Assembly (NCBI GenBank): GCA_025200525.1
Contig: CM045762.1
Coordinates: 77,373,217 to 77,437,216 of the forward strand
Length of the DNA stretch: 64,000 bases
DNA from: Camellia lanceoleosa
Taxonomy: Eukaryota; Streptophyta; Magnoliopsida; Ericales; Theaceae
Direction of reading: 5' to 3'
Shown: positions 1 through 12,005 of the stretch, piece by piece
Position numbering within the stretch: the stretch's first letter is position 1
Layout of the letters: each line of letters opens with the position of its first letter
Notes under the pieces: generated by a model
Databases searched by the model: none
What the model was told of the DNA's origin: nothing
What the model saw: the letters and a program-made list of their open reading frames with translations, nothing else
Translations under genes and position numbers: made by a program

Positions 1-379
1 TTTTTGATGATTTTTTAACTTTTAGGCTAAAATCATCACTTGCCAAACGAGGTCTTAGCCTGGGGCTAAAAAGCCTCATTTGTGATAGATTTTTTTTTTT
101 TTTATGAGAAAAAAAATAAAATAATTATGATTTGGATGTAACATTCTGTCTTATTGATTTTTTAGCCTATTTTCTCTTTTTTGTGGCTAAACTAGCCCCA
201 AAATGCTATGCCAAACATACATTTATATTGAGTTTATTGACTAAAATATCATTTTTTTTAATCAATTTTACTTCACAAAAATAGGCACATGGTTTAAATT
301 AAAAATAAATCAAGATATTATAGTTTAAATTAATAAAATAAAAATTCAAGATTTATTTTTTTACAAAAGTCAAATCTTA

Positions 380-643
380 GGTAGTGTTTAATAGAATTTT
401 CTAAATATGATTTGAAAATAGGAGTTGTATTTTGAGTTTTAAAATTATGATTTGAGTGTAAAAAATTTGTTTGGTGAATGAGTTTTGAATTGATTTGGAA
501 CGACCGATTAATCCAAATTTTCCAACCTTGGACAGAGTTTTCAAAATTGAACGTGGAATTAAGTTTTGAAAATCGTAAATAAACGTCAAACGCAAATAAA
601 GGAGTAGAAATATATTTAGAAAATACAACCAAACACAGCCCTA
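380..643. mobile_element. MITE-like inverted-repeat element
   Basis: The left end (near GTAGTGTTTAATAGAATTTT) and the reverse complement of the right end (GTAGGGCTGTGTTTGGTTG then TATTTTCTAAATAT) form imperfect terminal inverted repeats of about 30 bp around a roughly 265-bp non-coding body. The same element is at about 57570-57840 in the duplicate, so it predates the duplication. The superfamily is not decided. Confidence 0.5.
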
Positions 644-1149
644 CATTTTTTTGTTGTAATTTTTCCAAAATTATACTTCAAAAATTTAGAATATTAAATT
701 TTATAAAATGTGTAAAGACAAAACGAATTCTGCATATTATATATTAATTACTATAAATATATATTTTTCAATAATATAAGAAATGTAAGTCATATAAATA
801 GTGATAAAAAAATATACACACTTTTTTGTTTGGAGAACAAGTAATTTGTGAATATAGCGAATGAAAACCTCATCGACATCCGAATTGAGGCAAAAAATAA
901 GTACACTATGAAACAACTTATACATATTCAAATTAATAAATATATTAAACAGTTTAGTTTGATTTTCTTCGATTCTTTAATAATCTATAAATCGAATGCT
1001 AACCAATAGTTTTAAATTTTTTTAGAATGATAACCAAACCATTCCGTCAAAAAAATTAAAAAATGGAGCAAATCATACAAATTGGACTAGTACAAATTGA
1101 TTTATAGTTTCACTTGTTTGTTTGAACCATGCATTATCAGTGTTTGTTT

Positions 1150-1255
1150 TTTTAAAGTCGAGACCCTTGTGGTTGAATGACATGTAGTTGCACTTTAGGG
1201 TGCGGCGAGTCGAAGGTTTGAGGTTCGAGCTGATGGATCAGCGGGCAGTCCTTTT
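1150..1255 (+). mobile_element. Possible old tRNA-derived SINE remnant
   Basis: A short GC-richer island holds an A-box-like stretch (CTTGTGGTTGAATGACATG) and a B-box-like stretch (AGGTTCGAGCT) about 60 bp apart, as in tRNA-type Pol III promoters. A diverged copy is at about 58365-58475 in the duplicate, so it predates the duplication. There is no clear A-tail or target duplication, hence low confidence. Confidence 0.25.
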
Positions 1256-1491
1256 AAGTTGTAACTTAATTTTACTAACATATTAATATTTTATTTTTTA
1301 CCACCAATATATATATATATATATGAATATAGAATGGCCTAAATAAATCAAAATTTGTATATTTAATTGCTAAACTATCGATTGAATTTAAAGGATTTAA
1401 TTCAAAACCTCTTTAGTCTTTAAAATGATTATGAAAGTAAAATACAAGTCCATAAGTACTTAGTCTTTAAGATTATATTTCAAAAAAAAAA

Positions 1492-1808
1492 CCCAAGGAG
1501 TTGTGGCATTGTGGTAAAATCTTGGGGTTTTAAACCCTAAGGTCATAAGTTCAATTCCCCTCCCCTTTGGGCCAATCTCCTGGGCGAAAGCATTGTTGGT
1601 TAGGAGGTTGGACCTCAAGTTGTTTAGTTACCCGCTGTGCGAGTCCTGACTTACTGGAGCTTGCCTTGTGAGGTCGGGACAAGCTTCCAGGTTATAGTCT
1701 CTTGCTCGGAACGGCCAACAGGACACCCTGGTGATCTCCTCAAGGGGCGCTGCCTTGGACCTATGGGAGAGTGGGAGGATTTTCCTGTAACAACAAAAAA
1801 AAAAAAAA
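1492..1808 (+). mobile_element. tRNA-type SINE with target-site duplication
   Basis: A non-coding body of about 317 bp starts CCCAAGGAGTTGTGGC and ends in an A-rich tail. An internal Pol III promoter is visible: box A TGGCATTGTGG at 1504-1514 and box B AGTTCAATTCC at 1548-1558. It is flanked by a perfect 17-bp direct repeat, atatttcaaaaaaaaaa (1475-1491 and 1809-1825). The duplicate (about 58660-58690) has a single copy of the target and no insert, which is an empty site. This is a classic SINE insertion made by L1-type machinery in trans. Confidence 0.85.
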
Positions 1809-2273
1809 ATATTTCAAAAAAAAAATTAAATTCTTATTCTGTTTTGGAAAAGTGGTTATCAATTTATCTTGTGAATTTCTGTGGGCAATTTATTAGAAAA
1901 TTTTCTTTTAACTATTTGTATTCCAATTAGTTCATAAGATATTATTGTATTTTAATAAATCTTATTATTTTGAACATATGATTTACCAAATCATAATTCT
2001 CACATTTGAGGTATTTTATTGACAATTTTACCTTTACAAATATTTTATGAACCCTTAGTAATTTAATAATGTGAACATTTATATTAAATAAATTTGATAG
2101 TATGAATGTTCACATTGACAATGTGAATGTTTACATCATGGAATATTCACACTGTTAATGTGAACATTAATATGCACTTCACCCTATTATTATTAGGAGT
2201 ATTTTGGTAACTATGTTACCCATAGGATTTATTGTAACATAAAAAAAAAATAATTTGGATTAAGTAAAACATA

Positions 2274-2510
2274 AGCCTGTGTTTGGGAAGTTGATTTTAG
2301 AGCTTTTTTTTGGTTAAAATAGTCACAAAAAAACAAAATAAGTTTTTTAGCCTAATAAGACAAAATATCACATATAATCCGTAATCATTACATTCTTTCT
2401 CTCAGAAAAAAGTCAAAAAAAAATTTCTAAACGAGACTTTTTAACTCCAGACTAAAAATACCTACAAAGCCAAAAAACAAAAAAGCCAACTCACTTTCCA
2501 AACGAACCCT
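2274..2510. mobile_element. Tourist/hAT-like MITE (GTTTGGGAAG family)
   Basis: The left end GTTTGGGAAGTTGATTTT mirrors the right end with CTTTCCAAACGAACCCT. Diverged relatives occur at 21799-22022, 60154-60384 and about 61150-61380. The last is the same insertion in the duplicate, so this copy predates the duplication. It is non-coding and non-autonomous. Confidence 0.55.
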
Positions 2511-2604
2511 AAATAGGTGAAAAGAGATTTATGAATAAATGTCTCAATTTCTTTTATAAGGGTGAAGGTAATTTTTCGTTAAGTTCTTTTAATTTTGTTC
2601 TATC

Positions 2605-5600
2605 GTTATTTGTATCAAAATACTGTTATTTAAATTATCTGATTTTACTTTTTTAATATATCTAATATAATTTTATTGACAAGGGTGAGAACCTATGCTT
2701 TGATACCAATTTAAACACACAACCAAACAAGACACTTTTCAAAGATAAAAGAAAAATTTATGTTTTTTTTTAATACAATCCGAACTAGGTAGGGTTGTTT
2801 ACTAATTTATAATACATGCGGACTTACATTTTATTTTTGTAATCTTTTTAGAGATTAAATAAGTTTAAATTAAATATTTTAGGAAATTAATAGATTCAAT
2901 CGATAATTCAGAAACTAAGTAGACTTTGATTTATATATTTTAGGGATTTAGTAGACTCAATCAATAGGTCAAAAATTAAGTAAACAATGTGACAATAATT
3001 TAGGGATAAAAAGTGAAATTAATTAAAAATAATAATAATAAATATGGCCTTAACTATATTTTTAAAAAAAAAATCACAAACATAATTTTAATACATAAAA
3101 CCTATCAAAAATGTAGTAGTCATATTTTTGTAAGGAAGGTTCTACAATACGTCTCTCTTTTTCTCAGTCTATTATAGGCCACTTATGACATTTTCCTTTT
3201 GTAATACCACTCTGTGTCATAATTAAATTATGGGCTTTTAGACACAAGTTTCATTTGTACATTTATATTCCATTAAATCTTAGATAATTTTTTTTTTCCT
3301 TCAAATCTTACTAATTTTTAATATGAAATTACCCTTCAACAAACAATGGTTGTTCACTATTTGTAATTATTTATAAAAAATTATGGTGATATAACATTTA
3401 TTTTGATTTTTAAAATTTTAAATCATCATAATTCTTTATAATATACATTTATTTTTTTATAAAAATTATATTTCTAGAATCAACCCAACGAAATATATTG
3501 AACAAGATTAATATTAAATAAAAAATTATATAAAAATAAAATATATATTTTTTATTATAAATTTACAATTTAAACTATTTTTAATAGTAAGTTTTCTTGG
3601 CTTACTTAATTAACAATATTTGTTTTTGTCTAATTTTTTCAATTTTTTTCAGGTTTAAAATTGAGAATATTCTCAGTTGAAAATTGAAAAACCTAACTCA
3701 ATTTAAAATTAGAAAAAAATTGAAACTGAGAATATTCTCATTTAATAATGGGGAAAAAATGAGAAATTTCTCAGTTTTATTGAATAGTTTCGTAAACTGA
3801 GAAATTGTTAGTTTTGTATAGCTAAAGATTTAATATTTTATTTTTATAAAATTTTATGTTCAATATTGGTCTTATTTGAGTGTAGACTCAAAAAATATAA
3901 ATTTTATTAAAAATAAATGAATATAAAAAAAAAAGTTATGAAGTTTTTAAGTTTTGAAACAAAAAAAACAAAAGTAAAATATCACATCAACAATACCACT
4001 TAAATAAGAGAAAATATCTAGTACTTTTAAGACATGATTAGGTAATTATCAAAAGATTTGTGATTTGTGGAGCGGAGGAGGCCCATAATTTTGCATTCAG
4101 GCATAAGGCATAAGGCATAATGTTTGGTGATTAGTGAATGACATTGTCATGTGGTGTACTTATAATACCTAATAAATTTTTTATTAATTGAAGCTTCTCA
4201 ATTCTTTTGCCTTTAATAAGGGTTAAATAGTCATACACATACATATTTTAAAAATATGACTTTTATGGATTGAAAAAAAGGACTTAATGGAATATTAACC
4301 TTGCCAATAGAACTTTTAAGTAATTAACTCTTAAACTATTTTTAGTCATAACCAAAGAGACTGCAATGGACTATAATCAAACACTACTTAAGGCATAATT
4401 AAAAATATTTTCAGTTATAACCAAAATAACTAGGAACATAGCCACCTTAAGACCAAGGGGGTGACTTGCCCATTCTAAACTTTTGATATTTATACTATTA
4501 CATATATATATATATATATATGTATGTAAAGATTATATATTATTTATTTCTTATAAAATTGTAATGGTGCCATTTCTTAAATTATGTAAAAAAAATTTGA
4601 ATTTTTAAAAATTAAAAAAATGTTGTATCATATTCTTTTGGTCATTTTGATACACTCTTTAACTCTTAATTGACAGATCAATATTAAAATCAAATCAATT
4701 GATAATTTCTATCCCATTATGGGGTATGTTTAGTTGATTATTTCTTCTCATTACGGAGCTCGTTGTTGAGATGATAGGATTGAACTTATTAATTATATAT
4801 TCAGTTGTTTGTTTGATTGTTGGGTTAATATAATTTAGTTGTTGATTGTGAATTTATAAGTCCCTTAATGTAAATTTCATAATAATTGTAATATTGTATC
4901 TCACCAATTGACCAAAAATAAAATAAAAATGATATGTTGTTGTTGTTTGTTATGGATTCAATATTCTGATTAATGTGTGCTCCATCTATTGGAATTTCTA
5001 GCTCTGGCACAAAGGTCGTAACCAAACCTCTACGTAAGTCGTGACCATTATTATAAAGGTGATTCCATTTACACACTATCAATCTTTTTAATATAGATTA
5101 TTACTTAGCTCATATCAATAATATTTTGAACTTTTAATTTTTCACTCAACACACACCATATATAATATTATTCTTTTAGCCTAATCCATACAACACAATA
5201 CATACCTGTAGACATCTCATTTTAATTGACCATTAAGATTTAGGCTCTTGAAATACTTCTCAATGATGAAAGGTATCATAATTTCAACCTTAGAGATGCT
5301 TGAAGTTATTAGAGTTGTTGTATTGTCATTTTTCTACCAAAACCTTTTTTTTTTTTTTTTTCAGAATTACCGTTTGTTGGTTTGTATTGAGGGCCTATTT
5401 TTCCCTAGAAAGAGTTAGAATTTAGAAATTTCTATTTCACACAAAATGGTAACCCTTTAAACTAGTTTTTGAATGTTTCTCGATTCACTTCAATCCGATG
5501 TCAGATGATAAAAATATGTCCAAAATACGAAAACATTGCGCGTGGCCGTAGGCAGCCACAGATGCATTTTTGCACATGCGCACATGCTTTGCATGTACAC

Positions 5601-5660
5601 ATATCATTTGTGTGTGCACACATCCAACTGATGCCCGGAATTTTGATATTTTAATGCAAT
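2605..5660. other. AT-rich intergenic stretch without recognisable gene
   Basis: No exon-like reading frame is seen. Contents noted: a sequence near 2698 (GCTTTGATACCAATTTAAAC) resembling the reverse complement of an initiator-tRNA primer-binding site, perhaps a retroelement scar; palindromic TGAGAATATTCTCA copies at about 3660-3800; a short (TA)n run near 4502-4522; a GGCATAA triplication near 4100; and a poly-T run near 5348. Otherwise it is featureless. Confidence 0.6.
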
Positions 5661-5667
5661 TTCTTCG

Positions 5668-5775
5668 GGAGTGCACCAAGGGGGTGGCTTAGGTAATGCA
5701 TCAAGGGGTCGACTTAGGTAGTGTGCTAAGGGAGACAGCTTAGGAAGTGCGTCAAAGGGGCTGTATAGGGAGGTT
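5668..5775 (+). repeat. Degenerate ~30-bp tandem repeat
   Basis: About four imperfect units of the form GTGCACCAAGGGGGTGGCTT plus AGGTAAT follow one another (..CACCAAGGGGGTGGCTTAG.., ..ATCAAGGGGTCGACTTAG.., ..CTAAGGGAGACAGCTTAG.., ..GTCAAAGGGGCTG..). It sits just upstream of the LTR retrotransposon and is interrupted by it or ends near it. No function is apparent. Confidence 0.5.
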
Positions 5776-6847
5776 TGCATGGTGTATAATTGTAACAACC
5801 CTCGTCATCTTTATCGACATTTCATCGATTCATCGCTAAACCGAGACCGATTATGATTGATAATTGAATTGATTAAAATACTGAACTGACTGACTGAGAT
5901 TCGAGACTGATTGATTGACTATGACCGTTTAAATGCATAATCTATTTGTTTGACTACCAAATTATCTGTTCTTGTCTTATGCATTAAACTGCAAATTGAA
6001 GACCTTATCGACGGCCAAATCGAAAATTTATTGATGTTCTGTAATCATCATAATTTATGTAATTTTATGGTATATTTAATTGAAAATCGATTTGGTATGA
6101 TTAAATTAGATAAAATATGGTAAATCAAAGAGTCGGCATTATTTACCGTTTTGCCACCTAGTGGCCCTTTTCATATAAAACATTCTTGAGCCTTTTTCAT
6201 CCAAACAAAAACATTTTGCTCAGCCATTTCTTACTCCCAACCGACCAAGAGAGAGAGGAAGTGAGAGAATTGAGTTCCTTCTTGAGTTTGCTTGGAGAAT
6301 TGAAGAAATTGAAGGATAATTGTCTAATTGAGCTTCTAGTCTTGTGATTGAAGACCTAAGGTAGATCATTGACCTTCTTTATTGTGCATTTGAGTTTATT
6401 CTTGCATGATTCATGGGTCTTTAGTAATCTAAGGCATGAATTGGTTCAATAGTGTTGAGTTGAAGCTCATTCCATGCATGCATGCTTGTATTGATAAGTT
6501 TGAAGTTGTTTTCATAGCAAATGTCACATGTATGCTCATATTTATGTTTAAGTCCATGATTTCATCTTGTTTTGAAAAGAATTGGCTCATTAGAGCATGA
6601 ATTTGAGGCTTGAGGGTTGTTGTAGTACATGCATGTTCAATTGGAATCATGTTCATGAAATTGATTTGAAAATGGTGTTTAATAGAACTACCTTTGGGCT
6701 TTGATTTCTCAAATTGATCTTTGAAACATGTTGTACATTGAGTTTTAAAGTGTTTTCTAGAAAATTAGCCCAAAAGGATTGAATTTGATACATTGAAAAT
6801 TGATTTTGATCTTAGAGTTCAAATCTGGAATTTCCAAATTTTGGTCG

Positions 6848-7025
6848 TCCGCTCGAGCGGAAAAAGTGCTGCTCGAGCGGGGAAATCGAGCTCCCAGTAC
6901 CTCTCACTACTTTACAGTCCGCTCGAGCGGGGTATTGTATGCTCGAACGGAGGCTTGTGTCACACGCTCGAGCGGGAGAGTTGACGCTCGAGCGGGGACC
7001 TTTGTTGCATGTCCGCTCGAGCGGG
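6848..7025. repeat. Array of CCGCTCGAGCGG palindromes in the LTR
   Basis: About seven copies of the near-palindrome (C)CGCTCGAGCGG recur at irregular 20-60-bp spacing, with one variant carrying CTCGAACGG. The units are GC-rich islands in an AT-rich LTR and can pair with one another. A second LTR family at 55276-55612 has the same motif in about a dozen copies. It is unlikely to encode protein; a binding site or RNA hairpin role is speculation. Confidence 0.75.
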
Positions 7026-7574
7026 GAACTGTTTTTCTGAAAATTCTGAAACTGTTTTCTGAATGCATCTTTGCATCCTCATTCCATTCTAGGCATTCTT
7101 AGGCCTGGTATAAGACGACTTAATGAGGATGTAGATGTAAAACCACACCAAGGCAATTAGGGGTTAAGTTATTGATCTTCCCCAACTGTATAGCTTAGTG
7201 TGTGTTCATCCTGTATACTGTGTAGGGTTGGCTTACCGAGGAGACGCTCTAGCTTACTGTAGCCCAGAACTCTGTGAGTAATAATTGTGTAAAGATATAT
7301 TCAAAAATGATTATCTTCGAATCATCGAATCAACTGCATTACGAAGTTGAACTGCTTTTATGAACTGCTTATCGTTAATGAATGTATGTCCTATATTTTG
7401 AACTGTATTGTGGCATCTTTAGCAACTACTGTTTACTATTACTGCTACCGTTATAGAGACCTCTGTCGGTTCCCTCATTGGAACCACTACTGTTTACTAA
7501 TTGATGGCCATCAATCGACTGTTCGGTCTTTTAAGACCTACTATTTACTGTACTGCTACTGTCACAGATATCTC

Positions 7575-7765
7575 TGGAGCAAAGTGCTGCACAGACCTAA
7601 GTGCTACGGTGTGAGCCACCTCTAGAATCTGTGCGAGACACCTCTTGAGTCCATACTGGGCTTTAAGCCAATCTGTGAAATCTGGAGTAAAGTGCTGCAC
7701 GGACCTAAGTGCTACAGTGTGAGCCACCTCTAGAATCTGTGCGAGACACCTCTTGAGTCCATAAG
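7575..7765 (+). repeat. Two-copy ~106-bp direct repeat inside the LTR
   Basis: The segment running from TCTGGAGCAAAGTGCTGCAC to CACCTCTTGAGTCCATA occurs twice in tandem with few differences. The same pair is in the 3' LTR (about 13770-13965), so the duplication predates this insertion. Confidence 0.8.
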
Positions 7766-8685
7766 AGCGTATCTTTATTCTTATTCTTTATTGTTTATTC
7801 TTTATATTCTTGTCTTATTCTTTATCTCTATCTTTCTTTATCGCCTTCTTATTCTTATTATTATCTATCGTTCTTTATTCTTTGTACTATCCTTTGCTCT
7901 TGCTACTACCTTTATTCTATGTTATTGTTATTATTATCGCATTCTTATTCTTTATTCTTTATCTTGTCTTTATCAAGCATTACTATCTTTATCTTGACAC
8001 GTCATCGCAATCGCTACTACCACCGTCTTTGTTTTGCTATCGGTTGTGCCACGTACGATTACTATGATTTCTAAATGACTGATATGACATAAAGTATAAT
8101 CCACCGACTGTATAACTGATCTACCGAGGCAAACGACTGTTTAAAATACTGAAAGGACATTCTTTCTTAACCCCTTTATGAATTATGTTATTCATTGGGC
8201 TTTAGCTTACTGCTCATATATATATGTAGGTGTTCACTTAGGACCGTTTTGCTATGACGTTAGGGTAAACTCAGCTTTTTCAAGCCGACCCATCGCTTTT
8301 CATCATGAGGTTCCGAGCCTATCAAGCTGTGGCTTAGGGGCTTAGGGGTGTTTTATTTCCCCCATCTGTCTCTGTACCTATTTTGTATAACTGTATAGAC
8401 TGATAGCACTGTATGGTACCATTTACTGTACTGTTTAATAGGGATTAAGTCCCTGTACTGAATGATTATATATATGATGCATACTGTTCTGTACTGAATG
8501 TCTATAAAAGTCTTTTTGCATATAAACCGTCACAGCTCATTAGACATTGTTTATTTATTGTATTGGCTTCCGCCATGCCCCTGCATCAGACTGTATTATA
8601 CTACGATTAAGCATGCCTCGATAATCTTGGATTCTTGGCGATTCTGATGCTAAACCCATAGGGGCGGGTTTGGGTCGTGACAGAG

Positions 8686-8697
8686 TGGTATCAGAGC
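8686..8697 (+). other. Primer-binding site, initiator tRNA-Met type
   Basis: TGGTATCAGAGC lies 3 bp after the 5' LTR end. It is the standard plant retrotransposon primer-binding site complementary to the 3' end of initiator tRNA-Met, and it fixes the + orientation of the element. Confidence 0.93.
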
Positions 8698-9079
8698 GAT
8701 ACTTTACCACGAGTTATACCGCACACACGTGTCCAAGTGAGCTATAGGATGTCCTAGAAAAGTAATTAGGGCATTGCATGAACATGAGAAGTGTGTGTGG
8801 CCATGATTTGAATGAATGTGCTAATGTGTTAATGTGTTTAAGTATACAACTGTCTATGCTTATGATTACCGTACTGTCTATGGTGAAATGAACGCAACCT
8901 ATATGCATACTTAAAGAAGTTAAATGAAATAACATGTAATGTTAATGTTTCTACTGATTGTGGAAGTCTATAAGAAAATGAACGTGTGAAAGTAAAGGGT
9001 CATGTGACCGTGCCTGAATCAACTGAATGTGAACTAATGACAACGTCTGTAAAACCGAATAATAAACTGAAACCATCGG

Positions 9080-9640
9080 AATTTCTGGGAGGTACTGAAC
9101 CACGAAAAACTGAGACTTGGGTTTAGAAACTGAGAAAATGTGTGAAGTTTTCTTCGAAAAATGCTTTCCCCAATGCATCCGAAAATAGGAAAGTACCTAA
9201 GTTTGAACAACTTGAGTAAGGTGATAAGACTGTGGTCGAACATGAGGTAAAATTTACCCAGCTAGTTCGATAGGCACCCCACATGATAGATACTGACTGC
9301 AACAGACTAGAAAAGAACTAAAGGTGGACGTGACCTAGATGTGTTTGACTGAATTGGCATGCTAAAACCCAGCAAAATATGTAGATGTCCTGGATAGCGT
9401 GTAATGCCTGAGACAACATAGCAGCATTGAAATATCCCGATCAACATCGTCAACTGAATAAGAAGGAATGAAACAGAAGTAACGGAAAGTGAAAATGACC
9501 GGTAAATCAATGACCTTCGTGAATGGAAATCTCGGGCAATAGCTTTGACCATCTAAGGTCGAAGAAGTAATGTGAACAATGATATACCTATCTGTACTGT
9601 ATGTGGAAAATACCACTGGGGCGTTGCCGTCGCCTATCCG
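9080..9640 (+). pseudogene. Decayed gag of Ty3/gypsy retrotransposon
   Basis: One frame from about 9081 reads EFLGGTEPRKTETWV, stop, KLRKC, then after a lost portion GDKTVVEHEVKFTQLVR, stop, APHM. This is the conserved core of plant gypsy Gag (family: FLGG..P..AE.WL ... GD.TV.EYE.KFT.L.R.AP). At 9593-9630 a CCHC-type zinc knuckle (CTVCGKYHWG) is followed, after a one-base frame shift, by RC. Gag would form the virus-like particle and bind the RNA. At least three in-frame stops and one frameshift make it non-functional. The central part is shorter than usual for the family. Confidence 0.8.
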
Positions 9641-11993
9641 AAACTTATTTAGACATGGATAGGAAGGACGCTTGTCTAAATCTTGCCCACAAACTCAACC
9701 GAACGATAATGAGTCTAAATCTAGACCCTAGTTCCAGAGAATGCTCGGAACACTGAAATGACTGACGCAGGGTTACCTTAAATAGATAAGATTGCTTATA
9801 CGAACGTTTGTGTGGGAATCGTATATTCCGTAATTTGGTATAAACTGAGAACATATTGACGGAACCGATTGAATTACTAGAATTACGAACCATATACTAT
9901 GAGGACTGTTAGGACTTGTGAACAGCGAGAACTTGCTGAGTTAGGTCCTTGTATCATATTGCAACAACTGAAAGTGAACTGTAGGTATGACCTTTTGAAT
10001 TGTACTAGAACTGTTGAACATGGGAATACCTTATGATTGACTGTAATTCGAGAAATTTGTACGACTATGATTTGTACTGCACTGTTATGTATTGACGGAC
10101 ATTATTGAACGAACGGACCCTTGAACTCGAATTATACACGCGAACTGTTTGTGTGCGTGAGACTACTGAAACTAAGAACCCATATTGGTTTGTAAAGATG
10201 GACTCCCGCTTATGAATTTGTGAACGAATGCCTACATGAAAACTGATTTTGAACTCATACCTGTATATATGTTCCCATGCTTATAATATTGTTAAGACTG
10301 AAAGAAATGGACTGTGAATAATGAATCTTTTGAAATCTACCGTTGATGCGGACTATATGTGCGACACTGTAAAACCTTATGTTAACATTTACCTGTGCTA
10401 TGGAAACTGTTTAGACTTATATACATATTTGCTCACATTTGCTCGGAATGATTGTTATGTTATTTGTTGATAAATTAACCATTGGGACTGTGACCTTGGA
10501 ACTGCATGACTGAATAAAGACCCCAAATGATAAACTCTAGACTGTGAATTGTGATTGTGAGAAATTGGCATGACTGTTTGATTGAACCTGCGAGCCTATG
10601 CTTTAGTGACTGTATTACCAATCTGGAACCCTCGTAGGGCAACTCACTATTATGTGTCACCAAGAACCTTGGGTGATGTATTACGGTATACCATATGCTT
10701 ATACGAAGGAATTATTTGGAAATTGCTATATTGACTGTGATGCTTACCTCTCAATGTGAATAACTGCATGCCTGTGCACTTATTGGGAGGAACACGTTAT
10801 ATATGACCTGTACTGCTTTGATATGAATTGTAATGCTATAAGACTCTGATGTCGGTTGACAAATTGTGAAACTATTGATTATGTACCTAAACGAATGGAG
10901 TCCGAACTAATATGCCTCATCTGGAAATGATAGGAATGGAACTGTTATCCGATCTAATCTGATAGAACGGTGGGTTGATGAAACCCTTTGTGTAACTGAT
11001 AGAATTTCTGTTGGATGCTTGTGCTTTGAACTTTTACTTTTAATGATTTGACAAAACTTGCATCTAACATGACCTGGTCGAACTTTCATCGAATTGACCT
11101 GAGGGAAACCTTAATGAGAAAGCTACTATCAGATTGCTTACAATGTGGGAAAACTGGGAATGTGACATGTGATGACTTACCCGGTATTACTGTTATGACC
11201 ATGAACTTGTTTGACTGTGAAATGACTATTTTGGTGATTACTGTACTTCAGGATTGATGGGATCTGTTGACCACAGACCGGTTTTGATCATAAACTCTGA
11301 CTGCCTGGAAGTATATATAATCTGTATGATTGCTGTCGTATTGACATGTGCTATGACTAAATTTGTGAGAACTGGAACTGATGAATAGTAAATGAATACT
11401 TACTTCAGAACTCTTCCTACTGCTATGGGAGTAATGTACAATTCGCCTTATATTACCGATAACTCCCGAATGAACTGAACTAACTGTGATGGCTTACCGA
11501 ATTGAGAACCAAATTGAACTAAGATCGAGTGAACAACTCGAAAGAGGACGAATCGAAACTCTGTAATTTAACAAGGGAAATTACTTATGAAACTGAGACC
11601 AGTGCAAATTTATGACCCCGATAAGTTATCATCTGCTCCGATACATCTGTCTGATCAGACTGCTCTCGGTAGTGCTAATGAGTGCACCCCGAATGCTTAA
11701 GCAAGAATTGTGCCATCTATGTATGCCCTGGACAAGAATATGGAAATGAACATGCATCCGAATCTGTCCTTGACTGAAAATTGAATGTGCATAAGATTCT
11801 GTTTTAATATGAGCCCTAATTCTAATACGTGATCTCTGATTCTGTTTCTGTGCATTGCTAAGATTGAGATTGGGCCATGAACTTGTTTATGAATCTGATT
11901 ATGCTCTTGTTATAGAGTGAAAGTTACTTTTATGCTAAGCATCATCTCTATTGGCATATGTTAATTCGAGTTTGGAGGACCAAACTCTTTATA
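9641..11993 (+). other. Non-coding interior of the LTR element
   Basis: No reverse transcriptase YxDD box, protease DTG, RNase H or integrase motif was found on either strand. Frames are short and randomly broken. The sequence is rich in ACTG/GAACTG words, as is the LTR. A CLQCGKTGNVTC string at about 11135-11172 resembles a zinc knuckle with His replaced by Asn, but it stands alone. The stretch is filler of the LARD type or pol decayed beyond recognition. Confidence 0.65.
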
Positions 11994-12005
11994 AGGAGGG
12001 GAGAC
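11994..12005 (+). other. Polypurine tract
   Basis: AAGGAGGGAGAC directly abuts the 3' LTR start TGTAACAACCC. This is the expected plus-strand priming site of the retrotransposon. The preceding words GTTTGGAGGACCAAACTC match the usual end of plant gypsy internal regions. Confidence 0.85.

Larger units (their letters stand above)
1..2604. repeat. Left copy of a block duplicated within the window
   Basis: This AT-rich non-coding block matches 54967-55087 plus 57301-61506 almost continuously in the same orientation, with small substitutions. The alignment starts at the window edge, so the true left end is outside. It ends near 2604, where the right copy meets a new LTR at 61507. Compared with the right copy, this one has a private SINE (1492-1808) and lacks the right copy's four insertions. 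No real gene is visible; the short open frames fall in AT-rich repeats. Confidence 0.85.
5791..8682 (+). repeat. 5' LTR (2892 bp)
   Basis: It is nearly identical to 12006-14826 over most of its length. A likely promoter and leader lies near 6170-6300, where a TATA-like TCATATAAAAC (about 6172) precedes a leader with GAGAGAGAGGAAGTGAG. It contains the CTCGAG motif array (6848-7025), a 106-bp direct repeat (7575-7765) and a pyrimidine-rich TTATTCTTT stretch (7765-8000). The open frames here are non-coding coincidences. Confidence 0.92.

Noticed and set aside
2690..2720. A minus-strand copia element suggested by GCTTTGATACCAATTTAAAC
   Set aside because: Only a primer-site-like word is present; no LTR boundary could be placed beside it.
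11048..11257. A frame with a zinc-knuckle-like CLQCGKTGNVTC
   Set aside because: The conserved His is missing, no gag or protease sequence surrounds it, and the gag with its own knuckle lies upstream.
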